This document shows, piece after piece, positions 55,683 through 64,000 of a DNA stretch of 64,000 bases (positions are counted from its first letter, which is position 1; each line of letters opens with the position of its first letter). A program made the translations under genes and the position numbers. Under the pieces are notes generated by a model. It ran no database searches and was not told the origin of the DNA. It saw nothing but the letters and a program-made list of their open reading frames with translations. This stretch comes from an uncultured Bacteroidota bacterium (GTDB lineage: Bacteria; Bacteroidota; Bacteroidia; Bacteroidales; UBA12481): assembly GCA_903851365.1 (NCBI GenBank), contig CAINOB010000014.1:1-64000 (forward strand). Direction: 5' to 3'.

Positions 55683-56804
55683 ATGAAGTATCGCAGGGAG
55701 GAGTATCTGGAACTGATGACATTCGGGTCCTTCGAAAGGCCTATGTTTTCTGAGCTTTTCGGACCATTGATCGGCCTGGATAAGGAGTGGAGGGCGCAAG
55801 GTGCATCAGAAGAGGAAATCAATATGACCGCCTTCGACTGGGATTTTGTACCAGTCGTTCAATGCGGGGGTCAGACTGGCGTTTTTGGTGGGTCCGCGGA
55901 AAGGATATTGGAGGAAAATCATCAGCATATTATAAAATTGGATGATCTCGGTCGCCGGACCAAATTGCTGAAAGGATATTCAACCATTCCCCTGCCGATG
56001 GATTATCCGGTGACCGATATGGATTCGTGGCTGAAAGTTAAGCCGTTGTTCGAATATCGTAATGACCGCATCGACTGGGAACAGGTGGAAAAGGCACGAA
56101 AAATGCAAAGGGCCGGGCATCTCGTTGTTGCCTATATTCCGGGCGGATTTGATATGCCAAGGCAGCTGATGGGCGAGGAGAATGGATGCCTGAGTTATTT
56201 TATGCAGCCCGAGCTGATCGCCGATATCATGAAAACGATGACCGAGACTTCATTTAAAGTTTTGGATATCGTGAGCGATGAACTGATTATCGACCAGCTA
56301 TCGGTGCATGAGGACCTGGCAGGTAAAACGGGACCGCTGATTGGTCCGAATGAGATTGAATTGTGGGTGAAGCCTTATTTTCGAAAGATATGGGATATGC
56401 TGTCGTCCAAAGGCACCCGGTTGTTCGATATGGATTCCGACGGGAATATCAATCCGATTCTGCAATCGCTCGTTGACTGCGGATTGAATTCGATGCATCC
56501 GTTTGAACCTGCCGGCGGAATGGATATAGTGGAGGTCAGGAAAAAATTTGGTAAGCAGATCGTCATGCGCGGTGGAATCAACAAGCACGTTTTGCGGCAG
56601 GATAAAAAGGCGATCCGGGAGGAGCTTGAATATAAAATGCAGCCGCTGATGTGCAAGGGTGGTTGTGTTTTCGGATTGGACCACCGGATACCAAATGGCA
56701 CCCCGATCGGGAACTATCGATATTATGTGGAAACCGGACGGGAGATTCTGAATTTGCCGGTCAGAAATCCAAAGGACTGCGGATGGGGCAGAATGGCGTT
56801 CTGA
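55683..56804 (+). CDS. URO-D family protein, second and divergent copy
   Basis: A 373-residue cytoplasmic protein. Family marks are YREEYLELMTFG-like N-terminus, FLSYFMQPEL-like helix, DELIIDQLSVHEDLA, IGPNEIELWVKPYFRKIW, HPFEPAGGMDIVEVRKKFG and LDHRIPNGTPIGNYRYY. Where the window's first URO-D family protein has the H-x-C metal motif, this one has DMDSDGN, so the usual metal ligands are replaced by acidic residues. It is probably not a zinc methyltransferase of the MtaA kind. It follows the NIPSNAP gene by 17 nt and precedes a ROK gene by 39 nt. Confidence 0.75.
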   Translation: MKYRREEYLELMTFGSFERPMFSELFGPLIGLDKEWRAQGASEEEINMTAFDWDFVPVVQCGGQTGVFGGSAERILEENHQHIIKLDDLGRRTKLLKGYSTIPLPMDYPVTDMDSWLKVKPLFEYRNDRIDWEQVEKARKMQRAGHLVVAYIPGGFDMPRQLMGEENGCLSYFMQPELIADIMKTMTETSFKVLDIVSDELIIDQLSVHEDLAGKTGPLIGPNEIELWVKPYFRKIWDMLSSKGTRLFDMDSDGNINPILQSLVDCGLNSMHPFEPAGGMDIVEVRKKFGKQIVMRGGINKHVLRQDKKAIREELEYKMQPLMCKGGCVFGLDHRIPNGTPIGNYRYYVETGREILNLPVRNPKDCGWGRMAF

Positions 56805-56843
56805 GTCTTATCTTTGGAAAACGCACCGTAGAAAATCGAAATA

Positions 56844-57857
56844 ATGAAAGCCAAGTTTTTAGGGTTGGATATTGGTGGAACAAAATGTTCCGCGATTTTG
56901 GGAGATGCCCAAAATAAAGATGAAATCAGCGTTCTTGACAAGTTGGTCTATCCAACAAATGACAATCCGGCACCCTCACAAATGTTGCCACTGTTGCTGT
57001 CGGGAATCGAAAAACTTTTACAGGCAAATCATCTATCTGCACAAGAAATATTGGCATTGGGAATCAGTTGCGGTGGACCGCTGGACAGCAAAACAGGGAT
57101 CATCCTTTCGCCACCAAATCTCCCCGGATGGAACCAAGTGGAGATTGTTCAATATTTCGAAAGCCGTTTGAGGATAACGGTAGCTCTGCAAAACGATGCC
57201 AACGCCTGTGCACTGGCAGAATGGAAATTTGGAGCCGGTATGGGGACCCGAAATATGATTTTCCTGACTTTCGGCACCGGTATGGGCGCCGGTCTGATTC
57301 TGGATGGCAAACTTTATTGTGGTTCCAACGATAATGCTGGTGAAGTGGGCCATATCCGGCTGGATAGGTTCGGCCCGGTAGGATATGGGAAATCCGGATC
57401 ATTTGAGGGGTTTTGCAGTGGAGGAGGAATTGCTCAGCTGGCCCGGTCAAAAGTGATGGAGAAACTTCAAATGGGACAACCAGTCTCTTTTTGTGACAGT
57501 ATAGCTGATCTGTCTTCAATTACGGCAAAGCAGGTTTCTGAGGCAGCTAAATCCGGTGATCCGGTTGCACTGGAGATATATCAGGTTTGTGGTTCATTTT
57601 TGGGAAAAGGATTATCGATTTTGGTTGATATCCTGAATCCTGAGTGTATTGTCATCGGGAGCATTTTTGACCGTTCAGGCGATTTGCTGATCCCTTCGAT
57701 GGAGAAGAATCTCATCGAGGAAGCCTTGCCACTCGCATTAAAAGTTTGTCGCATTGTGCCCGCTGCACTGGGAGAAGCCATCGGAGACCTGGCTTCTTTG
57801 TCCGTTGCCATCAATCATTTTGAAACTATTGGAAAGCATGAGCATAGAACAGATTAA
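56844..57857 (+). CDS. ROK family protein lacking the usual zinc motif
   Basis: A 337-residue sugar kinase-like protein. ATP site: FLGLDIGGTKCSAILGD. Further ROK blocks are LGISCGGPLDSKTGIILSPP, LQNDANACALAEWKFGAG (with the catalytic-type Asp) and FLTFGTGMGAGLILDGKL with EVGHIRL. The CxCGxxGCxE zinc site of the family is changed to GYGKSGSFE, without Cys. It may still phosphorylate a sugar, since some ROK kinases lack the site, but this is unproven. It overlaps the SIS gene by 20 nt. Confidence 0.8.
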   Translation: MKAKFLGLDIGGTKCSAILGDAQNKDEISVLDKLVYPTNDNPAPSQMLPLLLSGIEKLLQANHLSAQEILALGISCGGPLDSKTGIILSPPNLPGWNQVEIVQYFESRLRITVALQNDANACALAEWKFGAGMGTRNMIFLTFGTGMGAGLILDGKLYCGSNDNAGEVGHIRLDRFGPVGYGKSGSFEGFCSGGGIAQLARSKVMEKLQMGQPVSFCDSIADLSSITAKQVSEAAKSGDPVALEIYQVCGSFLGKGLSILVDILNPECIVIGSIFDRSGDLLIPSMEKNLIEEALPLALKVCRIVPAALGEAIGDLASLSVAINHFETIGKHEHRTD

Positions 57858-58416
57858 GCTTGATTTTTATCAGGGGCAGCAAGTGCTGCAAAGTTTTCTG
57901 GCTGATCCGGAAACCTGGGTAAGGCTGGAGCAGGCCGGGAATTTATTGGTCGACTGCCTGGATTCCGGCGGTAAGATATTGAGTTGTGGGAATGGCGGTT
58001 CACTTTGCGATGCCATGCATTTTGCCGAAGAACTCACCGGCCGCTACCATGACGACAGGAAGCCTTTGCCGGCACTGGCGATCAGCGATTCTTCCTATAT
58101 TACCTGTGTCGGTAATGACATGGGATTCGAACAGGTTTTCTCGCGTGCAATAGAAGCTTTAGGTAAACCAGGCGATGTCCTCGTGGCAATTACGACCAGC
58201 GGAACTTCTCCGGATGTGATCCATGCGATTTTATCGGCCCGGGCCAATGGAATGAAGATCATTGGGCTTACCGGACAAGCAACCCAGACGATGGCTCCCC
58301 TGTGCGATGTCATCATATCAGTTCCATTCTCAGGCTATTCCGACCGGATTCAGGAGATCCATATTAAAATTCTCCACGCCTTGGTCCATTATATTGAGTT
58401 GAACCATCTGGAGTAA
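57838..58416 (+). CDS. GmhA-like phosphoheptose isomerase (SIS domain)
   Basis: The ATG at 57838 gives 192 residues, the normal GmhA size; an in-frame start at 57754 lies well inside the ROK gene and is rejected. Motifs of the SIS fold are GGKILSCGNGGSLCDAMHFA, EELTGRYHDDRKPLPALAIS, ITTSGTSPDVIHAI and GLTGQATQTM, with PFSGYSDRIQEIHIKILHAL near the end. GmhA turns sedoheptulose 7-phosphate into heptose phosphate. No other heptose genes are present, so a related sugar-phosphate isomerase acting with the ROK protein is possible. It ends 8 nt from the convergent GH36 gene. Confidence 0.8.
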   Translation: MSIEQIKLDFYQGQQVLQSFLADPETWVRLEQAGNLLVDCLDSGGKILSCGNGGSLCDAMHFAEELTGRYHDDRKPLPALAISDSSYITCVGNDMGFEQVFSRAIEALGKPGDVLVAITTSGTSPDVIHAILSARANGMKIIGLTGQATQTMAPLCDVIISVPFSGYSDRIQEIHIKILHALVHYIELNHLE

Positions 58417-58424
58417 TTTAAACT

Positions 58425-60461
58425 TTAGCGTAATTCCTGATACTTGATGACAACTCCGGCTGGCTTGTCGGTGATCCTTATCGTTAACCCATTTTCCATT
58501 AGCGTTTTGCCTGTCATCTTTTCCTTGCCTTCCAGGTCAAGGTTGGTTATCTCATACTGGGCGTTTGGATTAAGATTGTGTAAGTGGAAAGTCATAGCAT
58601 CCTCTTGACAATTCTCGCGGCGGAAAACCTGAATCATGCCGTCACCATGTTCGGGCCGGTTAAATTGCCAGGCGATCCATTGATTGGGTTGGAGGCTGTA
58701 TTCGGTCAGGGGATAATAGTCGCCCATCATGCAATCCGCAATCTTTCGCCATTGGCCCACGAGTTGGCGGTACTCATCCCAATTGTTTCCGGGTTTACGA
58801 ACATCGAGACAAATACAAAAGCTGGGACTCATATGGCTCCTGACATAATAGGCCATGTGTTCCTTATTTTGATACACTCCCTGGCCGTAAAATGGGAACC
58901 ACATCGATAGCCCATAGGTATGCCCCTGATTCCCTATTGCCAGATCGATATTTCCGCTAAAATCCTGATAATCGCTACGCAGCAATGGCACTGCACGCCG
59001 CATGGTCTCCAGGTCATTTCGTCTTCCGCCAGATGCGCATGCATCAATCAACATCCCGGGATGCCGGTGTCGTAATTCGTCCCAGTAGGCCAGATACCCC
59101 TGAACATAAAGGTTTTCTGTTATACCTTGTCTGTCGTTTGTATCGTTTTTTCTCCAATAATTCAAAGGATCAATATTGTAATCCTGACGGTATAAATCGA
59201 TTCCCTGCGAGGTGATCAGTGAGTCCACATGGCCGGTCACCCATCGAAGCACTTCAGGATTTCCCATATTCAATAAAGAGCCACCCAGAATCCATTCAGG
59301 ATGGTTTTTCGCAAGCCAGCTGCTCGGGTCACCAATACGTTCAGGCTCAAACCAGACGATCAACTTAGTGCCGTTGGCGTGTACATAATCACTGACTGCC
59401 TTAATACCATTTGGGAAACGGGTCTTATCGGGCTCCCAGGTACCAGTTTTCCCCCAATCGTCTTCACAGGGATACCAGCCGGCATCCATCCACCAGTAAT
59501 CCAATTTGATTTTCTCTATTTTCAGTACGTCAATAAATTGCTTTTCACTGGCTTCACTGACCTTGAGACCTGGAAAAAAGGCACCACTGCAGTAAGAATA
59601 CATCGGTACAGGCGGCTTGCCGTCAGAATTCCGGGGCAAGGTATGTTCTGTCATCCATCGTCTCCATAGGTTTTGCGCCCTATCAACATCTGTCCCCTGC
59701 CAGAAATGCAGGGCAATGAGCGGAGCACGGATTTCTTCGCCAGGTTTAAGAAATAAATTCACAAGCTCCTGGCCTGCAACAGTATGTAATCCATTTTTGT
59801 CATTTCGAATAAACGAACTGGCCCACTGACCGGGCCATCCAACCGCAATAATTACACCACCAGCCGGCATTTGAAGATTATAATACGGCCAGCCCCCAGG
59901 GCCATTGGTCGCTCGTCCACCATTGGGCGCGAAACTGGTTTTGGTATTTTTTTCGAGGGTTCGCCGGAACGGTTCGTACCCTTCGGCAACACACCAGTCG
60001 CCTTTGTTTCCATGAAGTATAAACTCACCGTCGGTGCTCTTCTCGAATTGAACATCCAGCCCCTGAATATCCTTCAGCACAGGGGTATTGGTTCCGCCTG
60101 TATTTTTAAAATAGACCGTCCATTCCACTGCTGGAAAGTCGAAATACTCAACAGACACACAGCGAACCTCCAGACCGGTTTTGGGGTCGGTCCAGGTATA
60201 GGTAGTTCGGGTTCTGTTAGCATCAAGTTTTTCTGTTTTACTTTTTTTCGGCCATGTTTTCAGAAAACCCGAAGAGGGTTTTCCATCGTAAACAAATGAA
60301 AACGGTAACTCAGAATTGGCTTGAACCAGATGTTCCTGAACCCAATTTGATTTGAGGTTCAGCTCTCCAGGGGTCGCTTTCACACCGGGTTCAATTCCGT
60401 ATGATGAGAAAAATACTCCGCACATGAATGCCGCGAAGACTCCAAGTTTGTGTGTTTGCAT
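58425..60461 (-). CDS. Secreted GH36 alpha-galactosidase
   Basis: A 678-residue exported enzyme (hydrophobic N-terminus, cleavage about residue 22). After an N-terminal beta domain comes the TIM barrel of family GH36: YWWMDAGWYPCEDDW, LIVWFEPERIGDPS, LYRQDYNIDPLNYW (nucleophile Asp), IDACASGGRRNDLETMRRA and LLRSDYQ (acid/base Asp). A C-terminal beta domain ends GVVIKYQELR. It releases galactose from alpha-galactosides in the periplasm. It is convergent with the sugar operon on the plus strand. Confidence 0.88.
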   Translation of the reverse strand: MQTHKLGVFAAFMCGVFFSSYGIEPGVKATPGELNLKSNWVQEHLVQANSELPFSFVYDGKPSSGFLKTWPKKSKTEKLDANRTRTTYTWTDPKTGLEVRCVSVEYFDFPAVEWTVYFKNTGGTNTPVLKDIQGLDVQFEKSTDGEFILHGNKGDWCVAEGYEPFRRTLEKNTKTSFAPNGGRATNGPGGWPYYNLQMPAGGVIIAVGWPGQWASSFIRNDKNGLHTVAGQELVNLFLKPGEEIRAPLIALHFWQGTDVDRAQNLWRRWMTEHTLPRNSDGKPPVPMYSYCSGAFFPGLKVSEASEKQFIDVLKIEKIKLDYWWMDAGWYPCEDDWGKTGTWEPDKTRFPNGIKAVSDYVHANGTKLIVWFEPERIGDPSSWLAKNHPEWILGGSLLNMGNPEVLRWVTGHVDSLITSQGIDLYRQDYNIDPLNYWRKNDTNDRQGITENLYVQGYLAYWDELRHRHPGMLIDACASGGRRNDLETMRRAVPLLRSDYQDFSGNIDLAIGNQGHTYGLSMWFPFYGQGVYQNKEHMAYYVRSHMSPSFCICLDVRKPGNNWDEYRQLVGQWRKIADCMMGDYYPLTEYSLQPNQWIAWQFNRPEHGDGMIQVFRRENCQEDAMTFHLHNLNPNAQYEITNLDLEGKEKMTGKTLMENGLTIRITDKPAGVVIKYQELR

Positions 60462-60479
60462 AGATATGGACGTGCCGAT

Positions 60480-60512
60480 AAAATGTATATCAAGGTACGA
60501 ATAATGACCAAA
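60480..60512 (-). promoter_or_regulatory. Candidate promoter of the GH36 gene
   Basis: The minus strand reads TTTG (60509-60512), a 21-nt spacer and TACATTTT (60480-60487), one base off TAnnTTTG. The start codon lies 18 nt downstream. Confidence 0.4.
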
Positions 60513-60524
60513 TTAATTATTGAT

Positions 60525-60622
60525 TGGTAAGTGGCTCATTTTGATTTGTTGAGACGATGTGACAAAAGTCGAACCACCTGGCGGAGGATTTGTAACTTTT
60601 GAGTGAACTTTTTCCTGTCTTT
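60525..60622 (+). repeat. Direct repeat, copy 1 (98 bp) bracketing the DUF4160/DUF2442 cassette
   Basis: It matches 61416-61512 in the same direction at roughly 85% by hand alignment. The core AAAAGTCGAACCACCTGG is identical in both. This copy takes up part of the 385-bp gap between the GH36 gene and the DUF4160 gene; I see nothing else in the rest of that gap. Confidence 0.8.
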
Positions 60623-60846
60623 CAGCTATAACGGCATAAAAAAATTTGGCTTCAACACCTTTAATAGGGAGCGGACACAAGAAATGCGACCAGCACGATT
60701 GTCGTTACACTGTCACGACAATCTCAAAATCAAAAACTGTTATGTAAATTACGACTTTGACCCGCACCTATGGGGCGAAGTTCTGAGCTTTTTGTTAATT
60801 TTGATAGGCGTTTCATATGCTGATAGAATAATTGATAGTTAAGTAG

Positions 60847-61338
<492 letters not shown>

Positions 61339-61390
61339 AACCAATGCCTACTGTTTTCCTGGCTGATCCTTGGCAAAATCTTTACAGAAA

Positions 61391-61427
61391 CAAAAAAACC
61401 ACCTACCGGGTTTAATGGTAAGTGGTT
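61391..61427 (-). terminator. Rho-independent terminator on the minus strand
   Basis: Read on the minus strand, AACCACTTACC and GGTAGGTGGTT pair over 11 bp (one G-U) around a 9-nt loop, followed by seven T. It overlaps the start of direct repeat copy 2. There is no minus-strand gene that it obviously serves. Confidence 0.65.
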
Positions 61428-61512
61428 CATTTTGATTTGTGGAGACGACGGGAGAAAAGTCGAACCACCTGGTGGACGATATTAAGATTTTGAGTGACTT
61501 TTTCCGGTCTTT
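61416..61512 (+). repeat. Direct repeat, copy 2 (97 bp)
   Basis: Second copy of the repeat at 60525-60622. On the minus strand it contains GGTGGTTCGAC and CGTCGTCTCCAC, which recall the 3-prime end of a tRNA or tmRNA, but no matching T-arm stem can be drawn. The rest of the 397-bp gap (61339-61735) holds only the minus-strand terminator; I see no gene. Confidence 0.8.
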
Positions 61513-61707
61513 ATAGGCTGAAGACAAACAGTCTTAGCTATTGAAGAAAGCCTGCTCAATCGTGATTTTAATAAACATCGAATCGGACTATTTGTTGTAG
61601 TAAACTAATTAGTTAACTTTATACGATGATTAGAAGGTTGATGGTATCATAGGGAAATCTTATGATCTAAAGGACTTGGTATAATCAACATACTCGATAC
61701 GATTCGT

Positions 61708-61715
61708 TACCTTTA
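61708..61715 (+). promoter_or_regulatory. Weak candidate -7 element for the FISUMP lipoprotein gene
   Basis: TACCTTTA differs by one base from TAnnTTTG and lies 20 nt before the GTG start at 61736. No -33 element is seen. Confidence 0.25.
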
Positions 61716-61735
61716 ACGAAATCATTTATTATATC

Positions 61736-63208
61736 GTGATTAAGTATCGAAACTTGCTTGCATTTGTATTTGGCGTCCTCACGTTGTTTGGATGTAAAAA
61801 AAATAATCCTCCTGAGATTATTGAAATTACTGTTTCTCCAATGAATGCTCCTGGAGGTACAACCCTCACAATATCTGCCCATGCGGTGGATGAGGATCAG
61901 GATTTGCTGAGTTATTTGTGGATATGTGAGTCGGGTATGTTTATTGAAGGGGCAACTTCTGCTCAAACTAAATGGAAAGCACCTGTATCACTTTCTGACG
62001 AAGTTTACTCAATGAAAGTGATTGTTTCAGATGCAATTGAATCAGTAAGTATGTCAACTCTTATTAATATTGGAAAGTCAGTGACTAGTTCAATTTCAGG
62101 ATTTGTATATTTTTCAGGTTGTACTTTGCCAATTTCAGGGGTTACAGTCACAGTAAATAACAAATCCGCCACGACAGATTCTGATGGTTATTTCCTAATT
62201 GATGGCATTCCGGTGGGTGAAACTATTTTGGTTGCCAACAAGGAGGATTATGATACGGTATCAACGGAGATAATTGTTTCTCTGGAAGATAAGGATGAAG
62301 ATCACCTTGTTTTTATGACATCACAGAAATTTTCTGCAAAAATATTTGGCACCATAACCGGAGATCACACTGGAGCTCCCAAACCAGGGCTAACCGTAAT
62401 GGTTCTTAATCCTGATGGATCGGACAGCAATTTAAAATCAATAACAAATTCTTCGGGTTCCTACCAGCTACCTCCTGTTCCATTGGGAGAGAGGACACTG
62501 ATCGTTAAGGTGTCTGAGATGGTAGTTTATGAAGCTGATATATTATTGGACGAACCTGATTATCACTATAATTTAGCATTACCTGAACCCTTTGAGTTTA
62601 CTGATAATCGGGATGGGAACCAATACCAGGCTTTGAAAATTGGGACTCAAACCTGGATGATCAAGAACCTGGCCTATCTGCCAACAGTTAGTCCATCTTC
62701 AATTGGATCTGGCAGTTCTCCTTATTACTATGTTTATGCCTATGAGGGAAATAGCGTTGAGGATGCTATCGCGATGGACTATATGTATAAGGACTACGGA
62801 GTCCTCTACAACTGGGAGGCTGCCAAAACAGCTTGTCCTGAAGGATGGCATTTGCCAGGTGATGCAGAATGGAAAACCCTTGAAATATTGTGCGGTATGA
62901 GCCCTTTAGAAGTCGATGCACAGGATCTTCGCACATCAGGTAGAGCCGGAATGAAACTGAAATCGACTACGGGCTGGAACAGAAATTACCTCGATGGCAG
63001 CAGCGGCAACGGTGATAACAGTAGTGGTTTTAATGTTTTACCAGGTGGTTCGAGAGACAACAGTCCTGGTTTCTTATACCGGGGCGATGTCGCCTATTTC
63101 TGGTCGTCGGATGCCTGGGTTCGTGCCATTAGCAATAGTGATGACGGGGTATTACGCAGGAGCGACTTCTATGGTAATGGTTTCTCTGTCCGGTGTATTA
63201 AAAACTGA
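61736..63208 (+). CDS. Multidomain FISUMP lipoprotein
   Basis: A 490-residue lipoprotein with a GTG start: MIKYRNLLAFVFGVLTLFGC is a lipoprotein signal with Cys20 as the lipid site. Residues about 25-115 form a PKD/Ig-like domain (VDEDQDLLSYLW). Two carboxypeptidase-regulatory-like domains follow (about 120-205, SGFVYFSGCTLPISGVTVTV; about 208-290, KIFGTITGDHTGAPKPGLTV). The end (about 295-490) is a FISUMP domain: FTDNRDGNQYQALKIGTQTW, YNWEAAKTACPEGWHLPGDA, NGFSVRCIKN. It should be surface-exposed; its ligand is unknown. It shares the FISUMP block with two other genes in the window. Confidence 0.82.
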   Translation: MIKYRNLLAFVFGVLTLFGCKKNNPPEIIEITVSPMNAPGGTTLTISAHAVDEDQDLLSYLWICESGMFIEGATSAQTKWKAPVSLSDEVYSMKVIVSDAIESVSMSTLINIGKSVTSSISGFVYFSGCTLPISGVTVTVNNKSATTDSDGYFLIDGIPVGETILVANKEDYDTVSTEIIVSLEDKDEDHLVFMTSQKFSAKIFGTITGDHTGAPKPGLTVMVLNPDGSDSNLKSITNSSGSYQLPPVPLGERTLIVKVSEMVVYEADILLDEPDYHYNLALPEPFEFTDNRDGNQYQALKIGTQTWMIKNLAYLPTVSPSSIGSGSSPYYYVYAYEGNSVEDAIAMDYMYKDYGVLYNWEAAKTACPEGWHLPGDAEWKTLEILCGMSPLEVDAQDLRTSGRAGMKLKSTTGWNRNYLDGSSGNGDNSSGFNVLPGGSRDNSPGFLYRGDVAYFWSSDAWVRAISNSDDGVLRRSDFYGNGFSVRCIKN

Positions 63209-63219
63209 CATTTGATTTA

Positions 63220-64000
63220 ATGACACTAAGGAATATTTTCGGTCTTGCATTGCTTGTCCTTGTATCTGCTTGTGAAGAGGACCCAGTTATATATATACCC
63301 AGCAAATCAGTTCCGGTTGTATATGCCGTTTTTAATGATAATGACTCTATCCACACTGTACATCTTACAAGATCTTTTGGTGCCCGTATAGATCCAAAAT
63401 TAGCTTCTCAGAATCCTGATTCACTGTATTTTCATGATGCTTCAGTGACCGTTGGATTTAAGCGTCGGGGAAGGGATTCCTGGGATAATTGTCTGGGCAA
63501 AAAGGTTTTTGATGGTTCAAAAGATTCTGGTTTTTTCAGATATCCTGATAATCAGTATTACCGACTTGAATATGATTTGACCCGGTTAATCATTATCGAC
63601 TCAATACGTGTTCAGGTGGTTATACCAGATAATAATAGTGTTGAGGCCAAAATAGGAAAGGTTCAAAAGGTCAGAATAGTGGCCCCGATGAACGGACAGC
63701 AATTTATCACCCTGGTACCGGACAAACCCTTAATTATCTTGTGGGATCAAGGTTATCATGACTGGAGTGAATTTGATATTTCTTTTGAATTTATTGAGGA
63801 AACAGCCCAGGGTTTTCGGTCAAAATGGGTCAATATACAGAATACACAATTCTTGGTATCTCCATATGAAAAATACCGACAAATAGCTCTCCCCTATGAC
63901 GAATTTATTAGTCAGGTAATACTTCAGATCGATGCAGACCCGAAAGTACTGCGTACCTATTTTGGATATGTGAGATTACACATTTTGGGAGGTGGCTCAG
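63220..64000 (+). CDS. DUF4249-like lipoprotein, cut by the window end
   Basis: An open frame from the ATG at 63220 runs to the end without a stop (260 codons). It starts MTLRNIFGLALLVLVSAC, a lipoprotein signal with Cys18. The mature part has VPVVYAVFNDNDSIHTVHLT and FHDASVTVGFKRRG, similar in layout to DUF4249 lipoproteins of Bacteroidota, which are often near TonB-dependent receptors. The family call is tentative. It lies 11 nt after the FISUMP lipoprotein gene, so both are probably co-transcribed. Confidence 0.6.
   Translation, partial: MTLRNIFGLALLVLVSACEEDPVIYIPSKSVPVVYAVFNDNDSIHTVHLTRSFGARIDPKLASQNPDSLYFHDASVTVGFKRRGRDSWDNCLGKKVFDGSKDSGFFRYPDNQYYRLEYDLTRLIIIDSIRVQVVIPDNNSVEAKIGKVQKVRIVAPMNGQQFITLVPDKPLIILWDQGYHDWSEFDISFEFIEETAQGFRSKWVNIQNTQFLVSPYEKYRQIALPYDEFISQVILQIDADPKVLRTYFGYVRLHILGGGS

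Noticed and set aside
57754-57837. Upstream start for the GmhA-like gene
   Set aside because: It lies within the ROK frame and adds residues without family likeness; GmhA proteins begin at the chosen ATG.
60603-60842. 79-codon frame between repeat copy 1 and the DUF4160 gene
   Set aside because: GTG start inside the direct repeat, no recognisable domain, mixed composition; not supported as a gene.
61421-61735. A tmRNA or tRNA gene on the minus strand, suggested by GGTTCGAC and CGTCTCCAC
   Set aside because: No pairing T-arm, no acceptor partner at a 5-prime end and no tag-peptide frame could be found by eye.

Overview
The window reads as a chromosomal segment of a member of the Bacteroidota. 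At least six proteins have C-terminal type IX secretion (T9SS) sorting domains. Several promoters fit the Bacteroidota TAnnTTTG -7 element. FISUMP, DUF4402, SprB-like and choice-of-anchor L domains also point that way. Order or genus cannot be fixed from sequence alone. I saw no rRNA or complete tRNA, no CRISPR array, no transposase and no phage module.

Layout. (1) 0.2-23.2 kb, plus strand: a chaperone-usher-like surface locus. It has three DUF4402 pilin-like proteins, a PapD-like chaperone, a giant T9SS adhesin of about 5,660 residues built from three tandem repeat families, a fourth DUF4402 protein and an usher-like outer-membrane protein. (2) 23.3-27.0 kb: a URO-D family protein (minus), then on plus a FISUMP lipoprotein, a PlsC acyltransferase and a diacylglycerol-kinase-like lipid kinase. 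(3) 27.0-33.5 kb, plus: a tightly packed set of tetraheme cytochrome, Tat-exported four-cluster ferredoxin-like subunit and NrfD/PsrC membrane subunit with no catalytic subunit. It continues into a CrtC-like protein, an ABC ATPase and permease, and an ICMT-Lgt-like fusion protein. A broken small membrane-protein gene follows. (4) 33.9-45.3 kb, minus: nine collinear genes. An ECF sigma factor, a small anti-sigma-like membrane protein and a CnrX/Spy-like sensor lead into two secreted metallophosphoesterases around an MBL-fold hydrolase, a DUF1566-SUMF1 protein and two arylsulfotransferase-family proteins, nearly all with T9SS tails. (5) 45.3-49.3 kb, minus: a DEAD-box helicase, a Tat-exported sugar isomerase-like protein and an alpha/alpha-barrel glycosidase. 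(6) 49.3-54.0 kb, minus: an ammonium transporter, a TorF-like porin, a NarL-type response regulator and its histidine kinase. (7) 54.0-58.4 kb, plus: a Cys-rich FISUMP protein, NIPSNAP, a second URO-D family protein, an atypical ROK protein and a GmhA-like SIS isomerase. They converge on a secreted GH36 alpha-galactosidase. (8) 60.5-61.5 kb: a frameshifted DUF4160 gene and DUF2442, bracketed by roughly 97-bp direct repeats with a minus-strand terminator. (9) 61.7-64.0 kb, plus: a FISUMP lipoprotein and a DUF4249-like lipoprotein cut by the window end.

The strongest candidates for something not well described are three. One is the chaperone-usher-like locus wrapped around a T9SS giant adhesin. 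Another is the sigma-factor-led cluster of secreted phosphatases and sulfotransferases. The third is the redox/ABC/ICMT-Lgt gene set. All functional assignments come from reading motifs by eye; no database search was run.
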